NCBI GenBank assembly: GCA_963729995.1
Contig: CAVSPF010000003.1
Coordinates: 1,488,001-1,552,000 of the forward strand
DNA length: 64,000 nt
Reading direction: 5' to 3'
Source of the DNA: VRUE01 sp963729995
Lineage (GTDB): Bacteria > Actinomycetota > Thermoleophilia > Solirubrobacterales > 70-9
Shown here: one piece after another, positions 49,609-57,450 of the stretch
Position numbering within the stretch: position 1 is the stretch's first letter
How the letters are laid out: every line of letters begins with the position of its first letter
The notes under the pieces: model-generated
Database searches by the model: none
The model's input: only the letters and a program-made list of their open reading frames with translations
What the model was told of the DNA's origin: nothing
Position numbers and translations under genes: made by a program

Positions 49609-50925
49609 ATGAGCGCCCCAAGCCTTCGTGACCCCTTGCGGCGACCGGCCTTCCGCCGGCTTGCCCTCTCCTACGCGGTCAACGAGATCGGCGACTGGCT
49701 TGGCATCGTCGCCCTCGCGGTCCTGGTCTTCGACCTCACCGGCAGCCCACTGGCAACGGCGCTGCTCTTCCTCGGGACCAGCTTCCTGCCGGCGCTGCTG
49801 ACCCCGGTCCTGGTAACTCGCATGGAGCGCCCACCGCCGCGCATCGCCCTGCCGGTGATCTACGCCTGCGAGGCGGTCGCCTTCGGCGGCCTGGCGCTCC
49901 TGGCCGACCACTTCTCGTTGGTCGCCGTCGTCGCCGTGGCGACGATCGACGGCTCCCTTGCCCTAACGGCACGGGCGCTGACTCGCGCCGTCAGCGCCGC
50001 GATGCTCGAGCCGAAGGGGGAGCTGCGCGCCGGCAACGCGATACTCAACATCGCTTTCACCGGCGGCGCTGCGCTGGGCCCGGCGGCGGCCGGCGTGGTG
50101 GTTGCGACGTTCGGCATCCAGTCGGCGCTGTTGCTCGACGCCGTCTCCTTCTACGCGATCGCCTGGGTCCTGCTCACGGCGGGAACGCTGCCGCACGCGG
50201 AGCCCGACCCCGGCCGGCTACGGGAGCGACTGCGCGCCGGCTTTGGCTACATCCGCCACAGCGTCGCGCTGCGGCGCCTGCTGGGGGCGCAGGCCGCGGC
50301 CTTCATCTTCTTCGCCGCCGTGATCCCGATCGAGGTGATCTACGCCAAGGAGACCCTGAACGCCGGCGACGCCGGCTATGGCCTGCTGCTCGGCAGCTGG
50401 GGGGGTGGAATGGTGCTGGGGAGCATCGTCTTCGCCGCGCTGCGACGGGCGTCGCTGCCGCTGCTGCTGCTCTTCAGCACGCTGGCGGTCGGCGCCGGGT
50501 ACCTGGGGATCGCCAGCGCACAGACTCTCGCGATGGCCTGTGCGGCCTCCGTCCTGGGAGGAGCTGGAAACGGCGTCCAGTGGGTCGCCGTTGTCAGCGC
50601 AGTCCAGGAGCTGACAGCGCAGGCGATGCAGGCTCGCGTGCTCAGCGTGCTGGAGTCGATCGGCGCCGCGATGCCCGGAATCGGCTATCTCGCCGGCGGC
50701 GTGATCGCATCCGCCTACAGCCCACGTGCCACATTCCTCGTCGCCGGAGCGGGCGTGATCGCGATCGTCGCGATTGCGGCGCCCCTGCTCGGAGCGCGGT
50801 GGTCCATGCGCTCGGCAAAACGTCCGGTCACGGTTGACGGGGTCAACGAGGTCGTGGTGGAGTTGCGCGCGATTGGATTTGCCCCTGGACGAGGAAGGGA
50901 CTTGGCCGCGGGTCCGGAAGACTAG
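49609..50925 (+). CDS. MFS exporter
   Basis: 438 residues with about 11-12 hydrophobic segments, of the enterobactin/macrolide exporter (EntS/MefA-like) class. The N-terminal region (FRRLALSYAVNEIGDWLGIVALAVLVFDLTGSPLATALLF) and SLALTARALTRAVSAAMLEP are typical of that group, with a central cytoplasmic loop around residue 210 (LRERLRAGFGYIRHSVALRRLLG). The substrate is unknown. A peptide ABC operon starts 33 bp downstream and may be partly co-transcribed. Confidence 0.88.
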   Translation: MSAPSLRDPLRRPAFRRLALSYAVNEIGDWLGIVALAVLVFDLTGSPLATALLFLGTSFLPALLTPVLVTRMERPPPRIALPVIYACEAVAFGGLALLADHFSLVAVVAVATIDGSLALTARALTRAVSAAMLEPKGELRAGNAILNIAFTGGAALGPAAAGVVVATFGIQSALLLDAVSFYAIAWVLLTAGTLPHAEPDPGRLRERLRAGFGYIRHSVALRRLLGAQAAAFIFFAAVIPIEVIYAKETLNAGDAGYGLLLGSWGGGMVLGSIVFAALRRASLPLLLLFSTLAVGAGYLGIASAQTLAMACAASVLGGAGNGVQWVAVVSAVQELTAQAMQARVLSVLESIGAAMPGIGYLAGGVIASAYSPRATFLVAGAGVIAIVAIAAPLLGARWSMRSAKRPVTVDGVNEVVVELRAIGFAPGRGRDLAAGPED

Positions 50926-50957
50926 ATCCGGGAAGCACAATGATCTGAGGAGGTCGT

Positions 50958-52586
50958 GTGGTGAGGAAGCTGAGCGCGGTGCTGGCGATTGTCGGGTTTG
51001 CGGCGGCTGTGCTGAGCCTCTCCTCCTGCGGCGGCTCGAGCGGCAAGGAAGGGGGCACCCTGAAGGGCAGCTACGCCTCATTCCCCGACTACCTGGACCC
51101 GCAGCTCTCCTACACGTCCGAAGGATGGACGGCGATGTACGACACCTACATCCCGCTGCTGACCTACGCCCACGCCAGCGGCGCGGCGGGCAGCGAAGTC
51201 ATCCCCGGCCTCGCCAGGAGCCTGCCCAAGATCGGCAATGGCGGCAAGACCTACACGCTCTTCCTGCGCAAGGGCCTCAAGTACTCCGACGGGGCCCTGG
51301 TCAAGGCCTCCGACTTCAGATACGCGGTCGAACGAATGTTCAGGCTCAACTCGGGCGGCTCGCCCTTCTACACCGACATCGTCGGCGCCGAAAGGTTCGC
51401 CAGAGCCAAGACGGGTGGCATCCCCGGCATCAAGGCCAACGACAAGACGGGGGAGATCGTCATCGACCTGGCTAAGCCGCGCGGCACCTTTACCAACGAG
51501 CTTGGCCTGATGTTCGTCGCCCCGGTCCCGCAGGGCACCCCGGTCAAGAACCTGTCGGCCAACCCCCCTCCCGCCACCGGGCCCTACGTGATCGTCAAGT
51601 CCGAACCCGGTCGCGCCTGGTCCTATGAACGCAACCCGCAGTGGGCGAAGACCAACTCGAAGCTGATGCCGGAGATACCCAGCGGCCACGTAGACAAGAT
51701 CGACATCAGCGTGGTCCGCAACAACTCAACCCAGGTCAACGAAATCGAAACGGGCAAGACCGACTGGATGCAGACCTCACCGCCGCCCGATCTCTACGCG
51801 AAAATCAAGAGCAAGTACGAAGGCAAGCAGTTCCGCGTCGAGCCGACGATCAGCACCTACTACTTCTGGATGAACACCACGAAGCCGCCCTTCAATGACC
51901 TCAAGGTCCGCCAGGCGGTCAACTACGCGATCGACACCGAAGCGCTGGAACGGATCTACACGGGCCAGATCACCGCCAGCCACCAGGTCCTGCCGCCGGG
52001 GATGCCAGGTCACAAGACGGTAGATCTCTACCCGCACAACATGGCCAAGGCCAAGGCGCTGATCAAGGAAGCCAACCCCTCCGATCGCAACATCACGGTC
52101 TGGACCGACAACGAAAGCCCCAACAACGAAGCCGGGGCCTACTACCAGGATGTGCTGACGAAACTCGGCTTCAACGCGAAGCTGAAGGAAATCAACGCCG
52201 ACAACTACTTCGCGATCATCGGCAACCTCTCCACCCCGGAACTCGACACCGGCTGGGCCGACTGGTTCGAGGACTATCCACACCCCAACGACTTCTTCCA
52301 GCCATTGCTCGCGACGGAAAGCATCCTGCAGACCAACAACGGCAACTTCGCTCAGATCGAAGCGCCGTCGCTGGACAGGAAGATCGCCCAGCTCGGCGAA
52401 AAGCCGCTCGGCGCCAAGCAGGAAAGCGAATACGCGGCCCTCGACAGGTCCTACATGGAACAGGCGCCCTGGGCGCCATACGGAACGCGGACGGGATCGA
52501 CCTTCGTCTCCACCGCGATCGATCTCGAAAAGGTCATCTGGAACCCGACCTTCGAGGACGATCTGACGAGCTTCCAGTTCAAGTAG
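50958..52586 (+). CDS. Dipeptide/oligopeptide ABC transporter substrate-binding lipoprotein
   Basis: 542 residues of SBP family 5. GAGGAGG precedes tandem GTG codons (50958 and 50961). The signal peptide ends in a lipobox LSSC followed by GGSSGK. Family segments are SYASFPDYLDPQLSY, TLFLRKGLKYSDGALVKASDFRYAVERMF, ATGPYVIVKSEPGRAWSYERNPQW, NDLKVRQAVNYAIDTEAL and the C-terminal WADWFEDYPHPNDFF. It delivers a peptide-like ligand to the permeases below. Glutamate is mostly GAA here, unlike the GAG habit of flanking genes. Confidence 0.93.
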   Translation: MVRKLSAVLAIVGFAAAVLSLSSCGGSSGKEGGTLKGSYASFPDYLDPQLSYTSEGWTAMYDTYIPLLTYAHASGAAGSEVIPGLARSLPKIGNGGKTYTLFLRKGLKYSDGALVKASDFRYAVERMFRLNSGGSPFYTDIVGAERFARAKTGGIPGIKANDKTGEIVIDLAKPRGTFTNELGLMFVAPVPQGTPVKNLSANPPPATGPYVIVKSEPGRAWSYERNPQWAKTNSKLMPEIPSGHVDKIDISVVRNNSTQVNEIETGKTDWMQTSPPPDLYAKIKSKYEGKQFRVEPTISTYYFWMNTTKPPFNDLKVRQAVNYAIDTEALERIYTGQITASHQVLPPGMPGHKTVDLYPHNMAKAKALIKEANPSDRNITVWTDNESPNNEAGAYYQDVLTKLGFNAKLKEINADNYFAIIGNLSTPELDTGWADWFEDYPHPNDFFQPLLATESILQTNNGNFAQIEAPSLDRKIAQLGEKPLGAKQESEYAALDRSYMEQAPWAPYGTRTGSTFVSTAIDLEKVIWNPTFEDDLTSFQFK

Positions 52587-52614
52587 GCGCCAGGCACTGC
52601 TGCACAATACGGCG

Positions 52615-53661
52615 GTGGCATCCGAGCCCCACGCCGCCGCGCTCGGCCCCGCGGGCAGCAGCCCCTGGCGCCTGGCCATCAGGCGCCTGCGCCGCAACCG
52701 GGTCGCGCTCGCCTTCCTCGGGCTCTTCGTCCTGATCGTCCTCTTCTGTCTCGCAGCGCCCGTCTGGGCCGACCACGTCGCTCACACCGGGCCCAACGCC
52801 ACGCACACGCTGGAGAAGGTCAACGTCGGCGGCGAAGGGCGCGATGTCGTCAGCCCCGAAGGCCAGCCGATCGGGCCGCTCTGGTTCGGCGCCGGCGGAA
52901 AGTTCTTCCTCGGCGCCGACGGCCGCCTTGGCCGCGACGAGATGGTGCGGCTGATGTATGGCGGCCGCACCTCGCTCTTCATCGGCATCGTCTCGGCGCT
53001 GATCACGACCCTGCTGGCGGTCGTGCTGGGCCTGCTGGGCGGCTATTACCGCGGCTGGGTCGATACCGTCATCTCCCGGTCGATGGACGTTCTATGGGCG
53101 TTCCCGGTCCTGTTGCTCGCCATCGCCCTGGGCATCACGCTTGCGGTCGGCGGCCTGGAACTGGTGGGAATCGACATCCCGAGCGGCTCGATCTGGATCC
53201 CCATCCTGATCATCGGCGTCGTGATGGTCCCCTACATGGCGCGACCGATCCGCGGTGAGGTGCTCTCCCTGCGCGAGAAGGAGTTCGTCGAGGCCGCGGT
53301 CGCCCAGGGTGCCGGCTCGCTGCGGGTCATGTTCAGCGAGCTGCTGCCCAACCTCTGGTCGACGATCATCGTCTTCTTCGCCCTCAACATCGCCAACAAC
53401 ATGTTGCTCGAGTCGGCGCTCTCCTTCCTCAGCGTCGGCGTGCAGCCGCCCAACTCCTCCTGGGGAACGATGATCGCGGTCGGCAACAACCTGATCACCA
53501 GCGCACCGCTGCTGACGATCATCCCCGGCACGATGATCCTGCTCACGGTGCTCTCGCTAAACGTATTCGGCGATGGGCTGCGCGACGCGCTCGACCCGAG
53601 GTCCAAGGTGCGGCTGGAGGCCCACGCCGGTCTCCCCGAGCCGAAGGGAACCGCGGTCTGA
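52615..53661 (+). CDS. Peptide ABC transporter permease (DppC/OppC type)
   Basis: 348 residues from a GTG. The OppC-type N-terminus (RLAIRRLRRNRVALAFLGLFVLIVLFCL) is followed by an external segment of about 90 residues (HVAHTGPNATHTLEKVNV and so on), longer than usual. Five further helices follow, with the EAA loop EFVEAAVAQGAGSLRVMFSELLPN contacting the ATPases. It precedes dppB here, an inverted order. The TGATG overlap with dppB indicates coupling. Confidence 0.92.
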   Translation: MASEPHAAALGPAGSSPWRLAIRRLRRNRVALAFLGLFVLIVLFCLAAPVWADHVAHTGPNATHTLEKVNVGGEGRDVVSPEGQPIGPLWFGAGGKFFLGADGRLGRDEMVRLMYGGRTSLFIGIVSALITTLLAVVLGLLGGYYRGWVDTVISRSMDVLWAFPVLLLAIALGITLAVGGLELVGIDIPSGSIWIPILIIGVVMVPYMARPIRGEVLSLREKEFVEAAVAQGAGSLRVMFSELLPNLWSTIIVFFALNIANNMLLESALSFLSVGVQPPNSSWGTMIAVGNNLITSAPLLTIIPGTMILLTVLSLNVFGDGLRDALDPRSKVRLEAHAGLPEPKGTAV

Positions 53662-54617
53662 TGGCACGCTTCATCGTCAGGCGCTTGGGTGGCATGGCGC
53701 TGGTCCTCTTCGCCGTCTCGGTGCTCACGTTCCTGATCTTCAACGTGGTTCCAAACTCAAACCCAGCCCAGCGCATGGCTGGCAAAAACGCGACGCCGGA
53801 GCTGGTCGCCAGCATCACCAAGGAATGGGGTTTCGACAAGTCGTTGCCCGAGCAGTACGTGACGATGATGCGGAAGGTCTTCAGCGGCGACCTGATCTCC
53901 TACGAAGGCCGGGAAAGCGTCGACAACCGCATAATCGAAGGGATTCCGGCGACCTTCTCGCTCTGCATCGGTGCCGCGGCAATCTGGATGTTCTTCGGGA
54001 TCCTCTTCGGCTATCTCTCCGCCGTGAAGGCCGGCGGCCCCTTGGACAGGGCGCTGACGATCGTCGCCGTGACCGGGATCTCGATGCCCGTCTTCTGGCT
54101 CGCCGCGATCTTCCTCAACTACCTGACCTACAAGCTCGAACTCTTTCCCTCCGGGGACTACGTCGAACTGACCGCGAACCCGATCGAATGGGCCTACCAC
54201 CTGATCCTGCCCTGGATCACGCTGGCGATCCTGTACGTCGGCTTCTACAGCCGCGTGCTGCGCTCGAGCATGCTCGACGTGATGAACGAGGATTACGTGC
54301 GCACGGCCCGGGCGAAGGGCTTGAGCGAGCGGCGGGTCATGTCCCGCCACGTGATGCGCAACTCGCTGATCCCGATCGTCACCCTCTTTGGCCTCGATTT
54401 CGGCGCCCTTCTGGGGGGGGCGATCCTGATCGAAGCGCTCTTCAACCTCAACGGAATCGGTCAGTACGCCTACGAAGCGCTCGCGCACTTCGACTTGCCG
54501 CCGATCATGGCGATCACCCTCTTCGGCGCCTTCTTCATCGTCCTCTTCAACGCCCTGGTCGACATCGCCTACGCCTGGCTCGACCCAAGGATCAGGCTGG
54601 GGACCTCGGCACAGTGA
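53661..54617 (+). CDS. Peptide ABC transporter permease (DppB/OppB type)
   Basis: 318 residues. The DppB N-terminus (MARFIVRRLGGMALVLFAVSVLTFLIFNVVP) and the external segment with GFDKSLPEQY are typical. The EAA loop is DYVRTARAKGLSERRVMSRHVMRNSLIP. Six transmembrane segments form half of the channel with DppC. It overlaps dppC by one base and dppD by four. Confidence 0.94.
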   Translation: MARFIVRRLGGMALVLFAVSVLTFLIFNVVPNSNPAQRMAGKNATPELVASITKEWGFDKSLPEQYVTMMRKVFSGDLISYEGRESVDNRIIEGIPATFSLCIGAAAIWMFFGILFGYLSAVKAGGPLDRALTIVAVTGISMPVFWLAAIFLNYLTYKLELFPSGDYVELTANPIEWAYHLILPWITLAILYVGFYSRVLRSSMLDVMNEDYVRTARAKGLSERRVMSRHVMRNSLIPIVTLFGLDFGALLGGAILIEALFNLNGIGQYAYEALAHFDLPPIMAITLFGAFFIVLFNALVDIAYAWLDPRIRLGTSAQ

Positions 54618-55651
54618 GCTCGCCCCCCCTGCTCTCCGTACGCGACCTGCGGGTCGGCTTCGTCACCGAAGCGGGTCGGGTGCAAGCGGTCGACGGCGTC
54701 TCCTTCGACCTCGCCCCGGGCGAGGTGCTGGCGATCGTCGGTGAGTCGGGCTCGGGCAAGAGCGTCACCGCACAGACGATCATCGGCCTCACCCGCTCGC
54801 CCAACTCGCGGATCGAGGGCTCGACACGACTGCGTGGCGACGAGCTGCTGGACGCGAGCGAGCGCGAGCTGCGCCGGGTCCGCGGCGAGCGGATCGGGAT
54901 GGTCTTCCAGGACCCGATGACCTCCTTCAACCCCGTCTACCGGATCGGCGATCAGATCGTCGAGGCAATCCGCGCGCACCGCGGTGAGATGGGCGATGAG
55001 GAGGCGCGACGGCGCGCCGTGGAGATGCTCGACTCGGTCGGGATCCCCAACGCCGAGCAGCGCGTCGCCGACTACCCGCACGAGTTTTCCGGCGGCATGC
55101 GTCAGCGGGCGATGATCGCGATGGCGCTGTCCCTGGAGCCCGAGATCCTGATCGCCGACGAGCCGACCACGGCGCTCGACGTGACGATCCAGGCCCAGAT
55201 CCTCGACCTGCTGGGGCGGCTCAACCGCGAGCGCGATCTGGCCACGATCCTCATCACTCACGACCTTGGTGTGGTCGCCGAGGTCGCCGACCGGGTGCTC
55301 GTGATGTATGCGGGGCGGATGGTCGAGGAGGGAACGCTGGACGAGATCTTCTACGACCCACAGCATCCCTATACCTGGGGCCTGCTCGGCTCGCTGACCA
55401 GGCTCGACAGGCCGCGGCCGCGGCGGCTGCCGCAGATCCGCGGCGCGCCCCCCTCGCTGCTCAGCCTTCCCGCGGGTTGCGCCTTCCGGCCGCGCTGCCC
55501 CCATGCCTTCGGTCGCTGCACGGAGCTGCCGGGGTTGGAGGCGCAACTCGCCGACGCACCGGGCCATCGCGACCGCTGCTGGCTCTCGCCGGAGCAGAAG
55601 CGGGACCGGCGCGAGGTCGAGGGCCGAATCGGCCTGGAGGAGCCGGCGTGA
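54614..55651 (+). CDS. Peptide ABC transporter ATP-binding protein (DppD/OppD type)
   Basis: 345 residues from a GTG overlapping dppB. Walker A is GESGSGKSVTAQ, Q-loop VFQDPMTSFNP, signature FSGGMRQRAMIAMAL, Walker B ILIADEPTTALD and H-loop ITHDLGVV. The OppD-type C-terminal cysteine region (PAGCAFRPRCPHAFGRC and DRCWLS) likely holds a [4Fe-4S] cluster as in other DppD proteins. Confidence 0.95.
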   Translation: MSSPPLLSVRDLRVGFVTEAGRVQAVDGVSFDLAPGEVLAIVGESGSGKSVTAQTIIGLTRSPNSRIEGSTRLRGDELLDASERELRRVRGERIGMVFQDPMTSFNPVYRIGDQIVEAIRAHRGEMGDEEARRRAVEMLDSVGIPNAEQRVADYPHEFSGGMRQRAMIAMALSLEPEILIADEPTTALDVTIQAQILDLLGRLNRERDLATILITHDLGVVAEVADRVLVMYAGRMVEEGTLDEIFYDPQHPYTWGLLGSLTRLDRPRPRRLPQIRGAPPSLLSLPAGCAFRPRCPHAFGRCTELPGLEAQLADAPGHRDRCWLSPEQKRDRREVEGRIGLEEPA

Positions 55652-56493
55652 AGGCGGCGGGCGAGCAGCTGCTCGAGGTCACCGATCTCGTCAAGCACTT
55701 CCCCGTCAAGCGGGGCATCCTGATCGATCGCGAGGTCGATCGAGTGCGAGCGGTCGACGGCGTGAGCCTCACGGTCAACCGCGGCGAAACGCTGGGTCTG
55801 GTCGGCGAGTCCGGCTGCGGAAAGTCGACGCTCTGCCGGGCGATGCTGCAGCTCCTGAGGCCGACCTCGGGCTCGGTTCGCTTCGAGGGTCGTGAGATCG
55901 CCGGGCTGTCGCGACGTCGGATGCGGCCGCTGCGCCGCGAGATGCAGATGATCTTTCAGGACCCCTACGCATCCCTCAACCCGCGCAAGAGGGTCGGGCA
56001 GATCGTCGGCGCGCCGCTGAGGCTGCAGCGCGTCGCCTCCGGCGCCGAGCTGCGTCACCGGGTGCAGGAGCTGCTGGATCGCGTCGGGCTCTCCCCCGAG
56101 CACTACAACCGCTTCCCGCACGAGTTCTCCGGCGGGCAACGGCAGCGGATCGGGATCGCCCGGGCCCTGGCCCTGCGGCCCAAGCTGGTCGTCGCCGACG
56201 AGCCGGTTTCCGCCCTCGATGTCTCGATCCGCGCCCAGATCGTCAACCTCCTCGACGATCTTCAGGACGAGCTGTCCCTGACATACATCTTCGTCGCCCA
56301 CGACATCGGCGTGGTCCGCCATGTCTCAGACCGGATCGCCGTCATGTACGCCGGCAGGATCGTCGAGGAGGGGCCCGCCGATCGCGTCTGCGAGCATCCG
56401 GCCCACCCCTACACGAAAGCCCTGCTCTCGGCGGTCCCCATTCCGGACCCACGCGAGAGTCGGGCGCGCCGCGCGAGCACCGGCAAAGCGTGA
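55648..56493 (+). CDS. Peptide ABC transporter ATP-binding protein (DppF/OppF type)
   Basis: 281 residues from a GTG overlapping dppD by four bases. N-terminal VTDLVKHFPVKRGILIDREV is the OppF marker. Walker A GESGCGKSTLCRA, Q-loop IFQDPYASLNPRKRV, signature FSGGQRQRIGIARAL, Walker B LVVADEPVSALD, H-loop VAHDIGVV. It lacks the usual OppF cysteine tail and ends ESRARRASTGKA, partly because its 3' end overlaps the ligase start. Confidence 0.95.
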   Translation: MKAAGEQLLEVTDLVKHFPVKRGILIDREVDRVRAVDGVSLTVNRGETLGLVGESGCGKSTLCRAMLQLLRPTSGSVRFEGREIAGLSRRRMRPLRREMQMIFQDPYASLNPRKRVGQIVGAPLRLQRVASGAELRHRVQELLDRVGLSPEHYNRFPHEFSGGQRQRIGIARALALRPKLVVADEPVSALDVSIRAQIVNLLDDLQDELSLTYIFVAHDIGVVRHVSDRIAVMYAGRIVEEGPADRVCEHPAHPYTKALLSAVPIPDPRESRARRASTGKA

Positions 56494-57437
56494 CGCTGCC
56501 GCTCTCACCGCCGTTGAAGCCGCAGCTTGCGCTGACCCGCAAGGAGCTGCCGCGGGGCGAGGAGTGGGCTTACGAGCCCAAGCTGGACGGCTTCCGCGCA
56601 ATCGTCTTCGTCGACGGCGCCGATGCCTACATCCAATCGCGTGGAGGCAAGGCGCTGGCCCGCTACTTCCCCGAGCTGAGCTTCGTCCCCGGTCGCTACG
56701 TGCTCGACGGCGAGCTGGTGATCCGCGACGCCGAGGGCAATCTCGAGTTCGACGCGCTGCAGAGCCGCATTCACCCAGCAGAGTCGCGGATAGCGCTGCT
56801 GGCCAGGGAGATCCCGGCCGAATACGTCGCCTTCGACCTGCTTGCCGAGGGGGATGACGCGCTGCTGGACAAGCCGCTCTCGGAGCGGCGTGCCCGACTC
56901 CAGGCCCTGGCGGAGCGGACGGGGATCCAGCTGACGCCGCTGACGACAGATCCGGAGCGGGCCGAGCACTGGCTGAAGACCAGCGAGGGAACGATGGCCA
57001 AGCAGCTCGATGCGCCGTACGTGCCGGGCAAGCGCAGGGGGATGGCGAAGGTGAAGCGGGAGCGGACGATCGACTGTGTCGTGATCGGCTGGCGGCCGGG
57101 CAAGGAAGAGGGAACGGTCGGCTCGTTGATCCTCGGTCTCCACGACGGTGACGAGCTGCGCCCTGTGGGTCACATCTCCGGTTTCAGCGCCGAGGCGAAA
57201 CGCTCCATGCGGAACCTGCTGGCCCCACTGGAGACGGGGGAGCGTGGCACCGCGGAGCCCAGTCGCTGGACGGGGGGACGCGACCTCGAGTGGGTGGCGC
57301 TGCGGCCGGAGCTCGTCATCGAGGTGGGCTATGACCACGCCGCCGCCGGCAGGATCCGGCACGGCGCCCGCTTCCACCGCTTCCGGGACGACAAGCGGCC
57401 AGAGGAATGCCGGTTCGAGGACCTGGACGAGGGTTAG
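56490..57437 (+). CDS. ATP-dependent DNA ligase
   Basis: 315 residues from a GTG overlapping dppF by four bases. The adenylation motif EPKLDGFRA contains the nucleophilic lysine (about residue 31). Further ligase motifs are YVLDGELVI, EYVAFDLLAEG, EGTMAKQLDAPYVPGKR and a final KVKRERTIDCVVIGWRPG with the OB-fold following. It matches the LigD-type stand-alone ligase (LigC/LigD-like). Its position as the last gene of a peptide transport operon is unexpected. No Ku gene is present in the window. Confidence 0.92.
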   Translation: MTLPLSPPLKPQLALTRKELPRGEEWAYEPKLDGFRAIVFVDGADAYIQSRGGKALARYFPELSFVPGRYVLDGELVIRDAEGNLEFDALQSRIHPAESRIALLAREIPAEYVAFDLLAEGDDALLDKPLSERRARLQALAERTGIQLTPLTTDPERAEHWLKTSEGTMAKQLDAPYVPGKRRGMAKVKRERTIDCVVIGWRPGKEEGTVGSLILGLHDGDELRPVGHISGFSAEAKRSMRNLLAPLETGERGTAEPSRWTGGRDLEWVALRPELVIEVGYDHAAAGRIRHGARFHRFRDDKRPEECRFEDLDEG

Positions 57438-57450
57438 GGACCGCCGGCGC

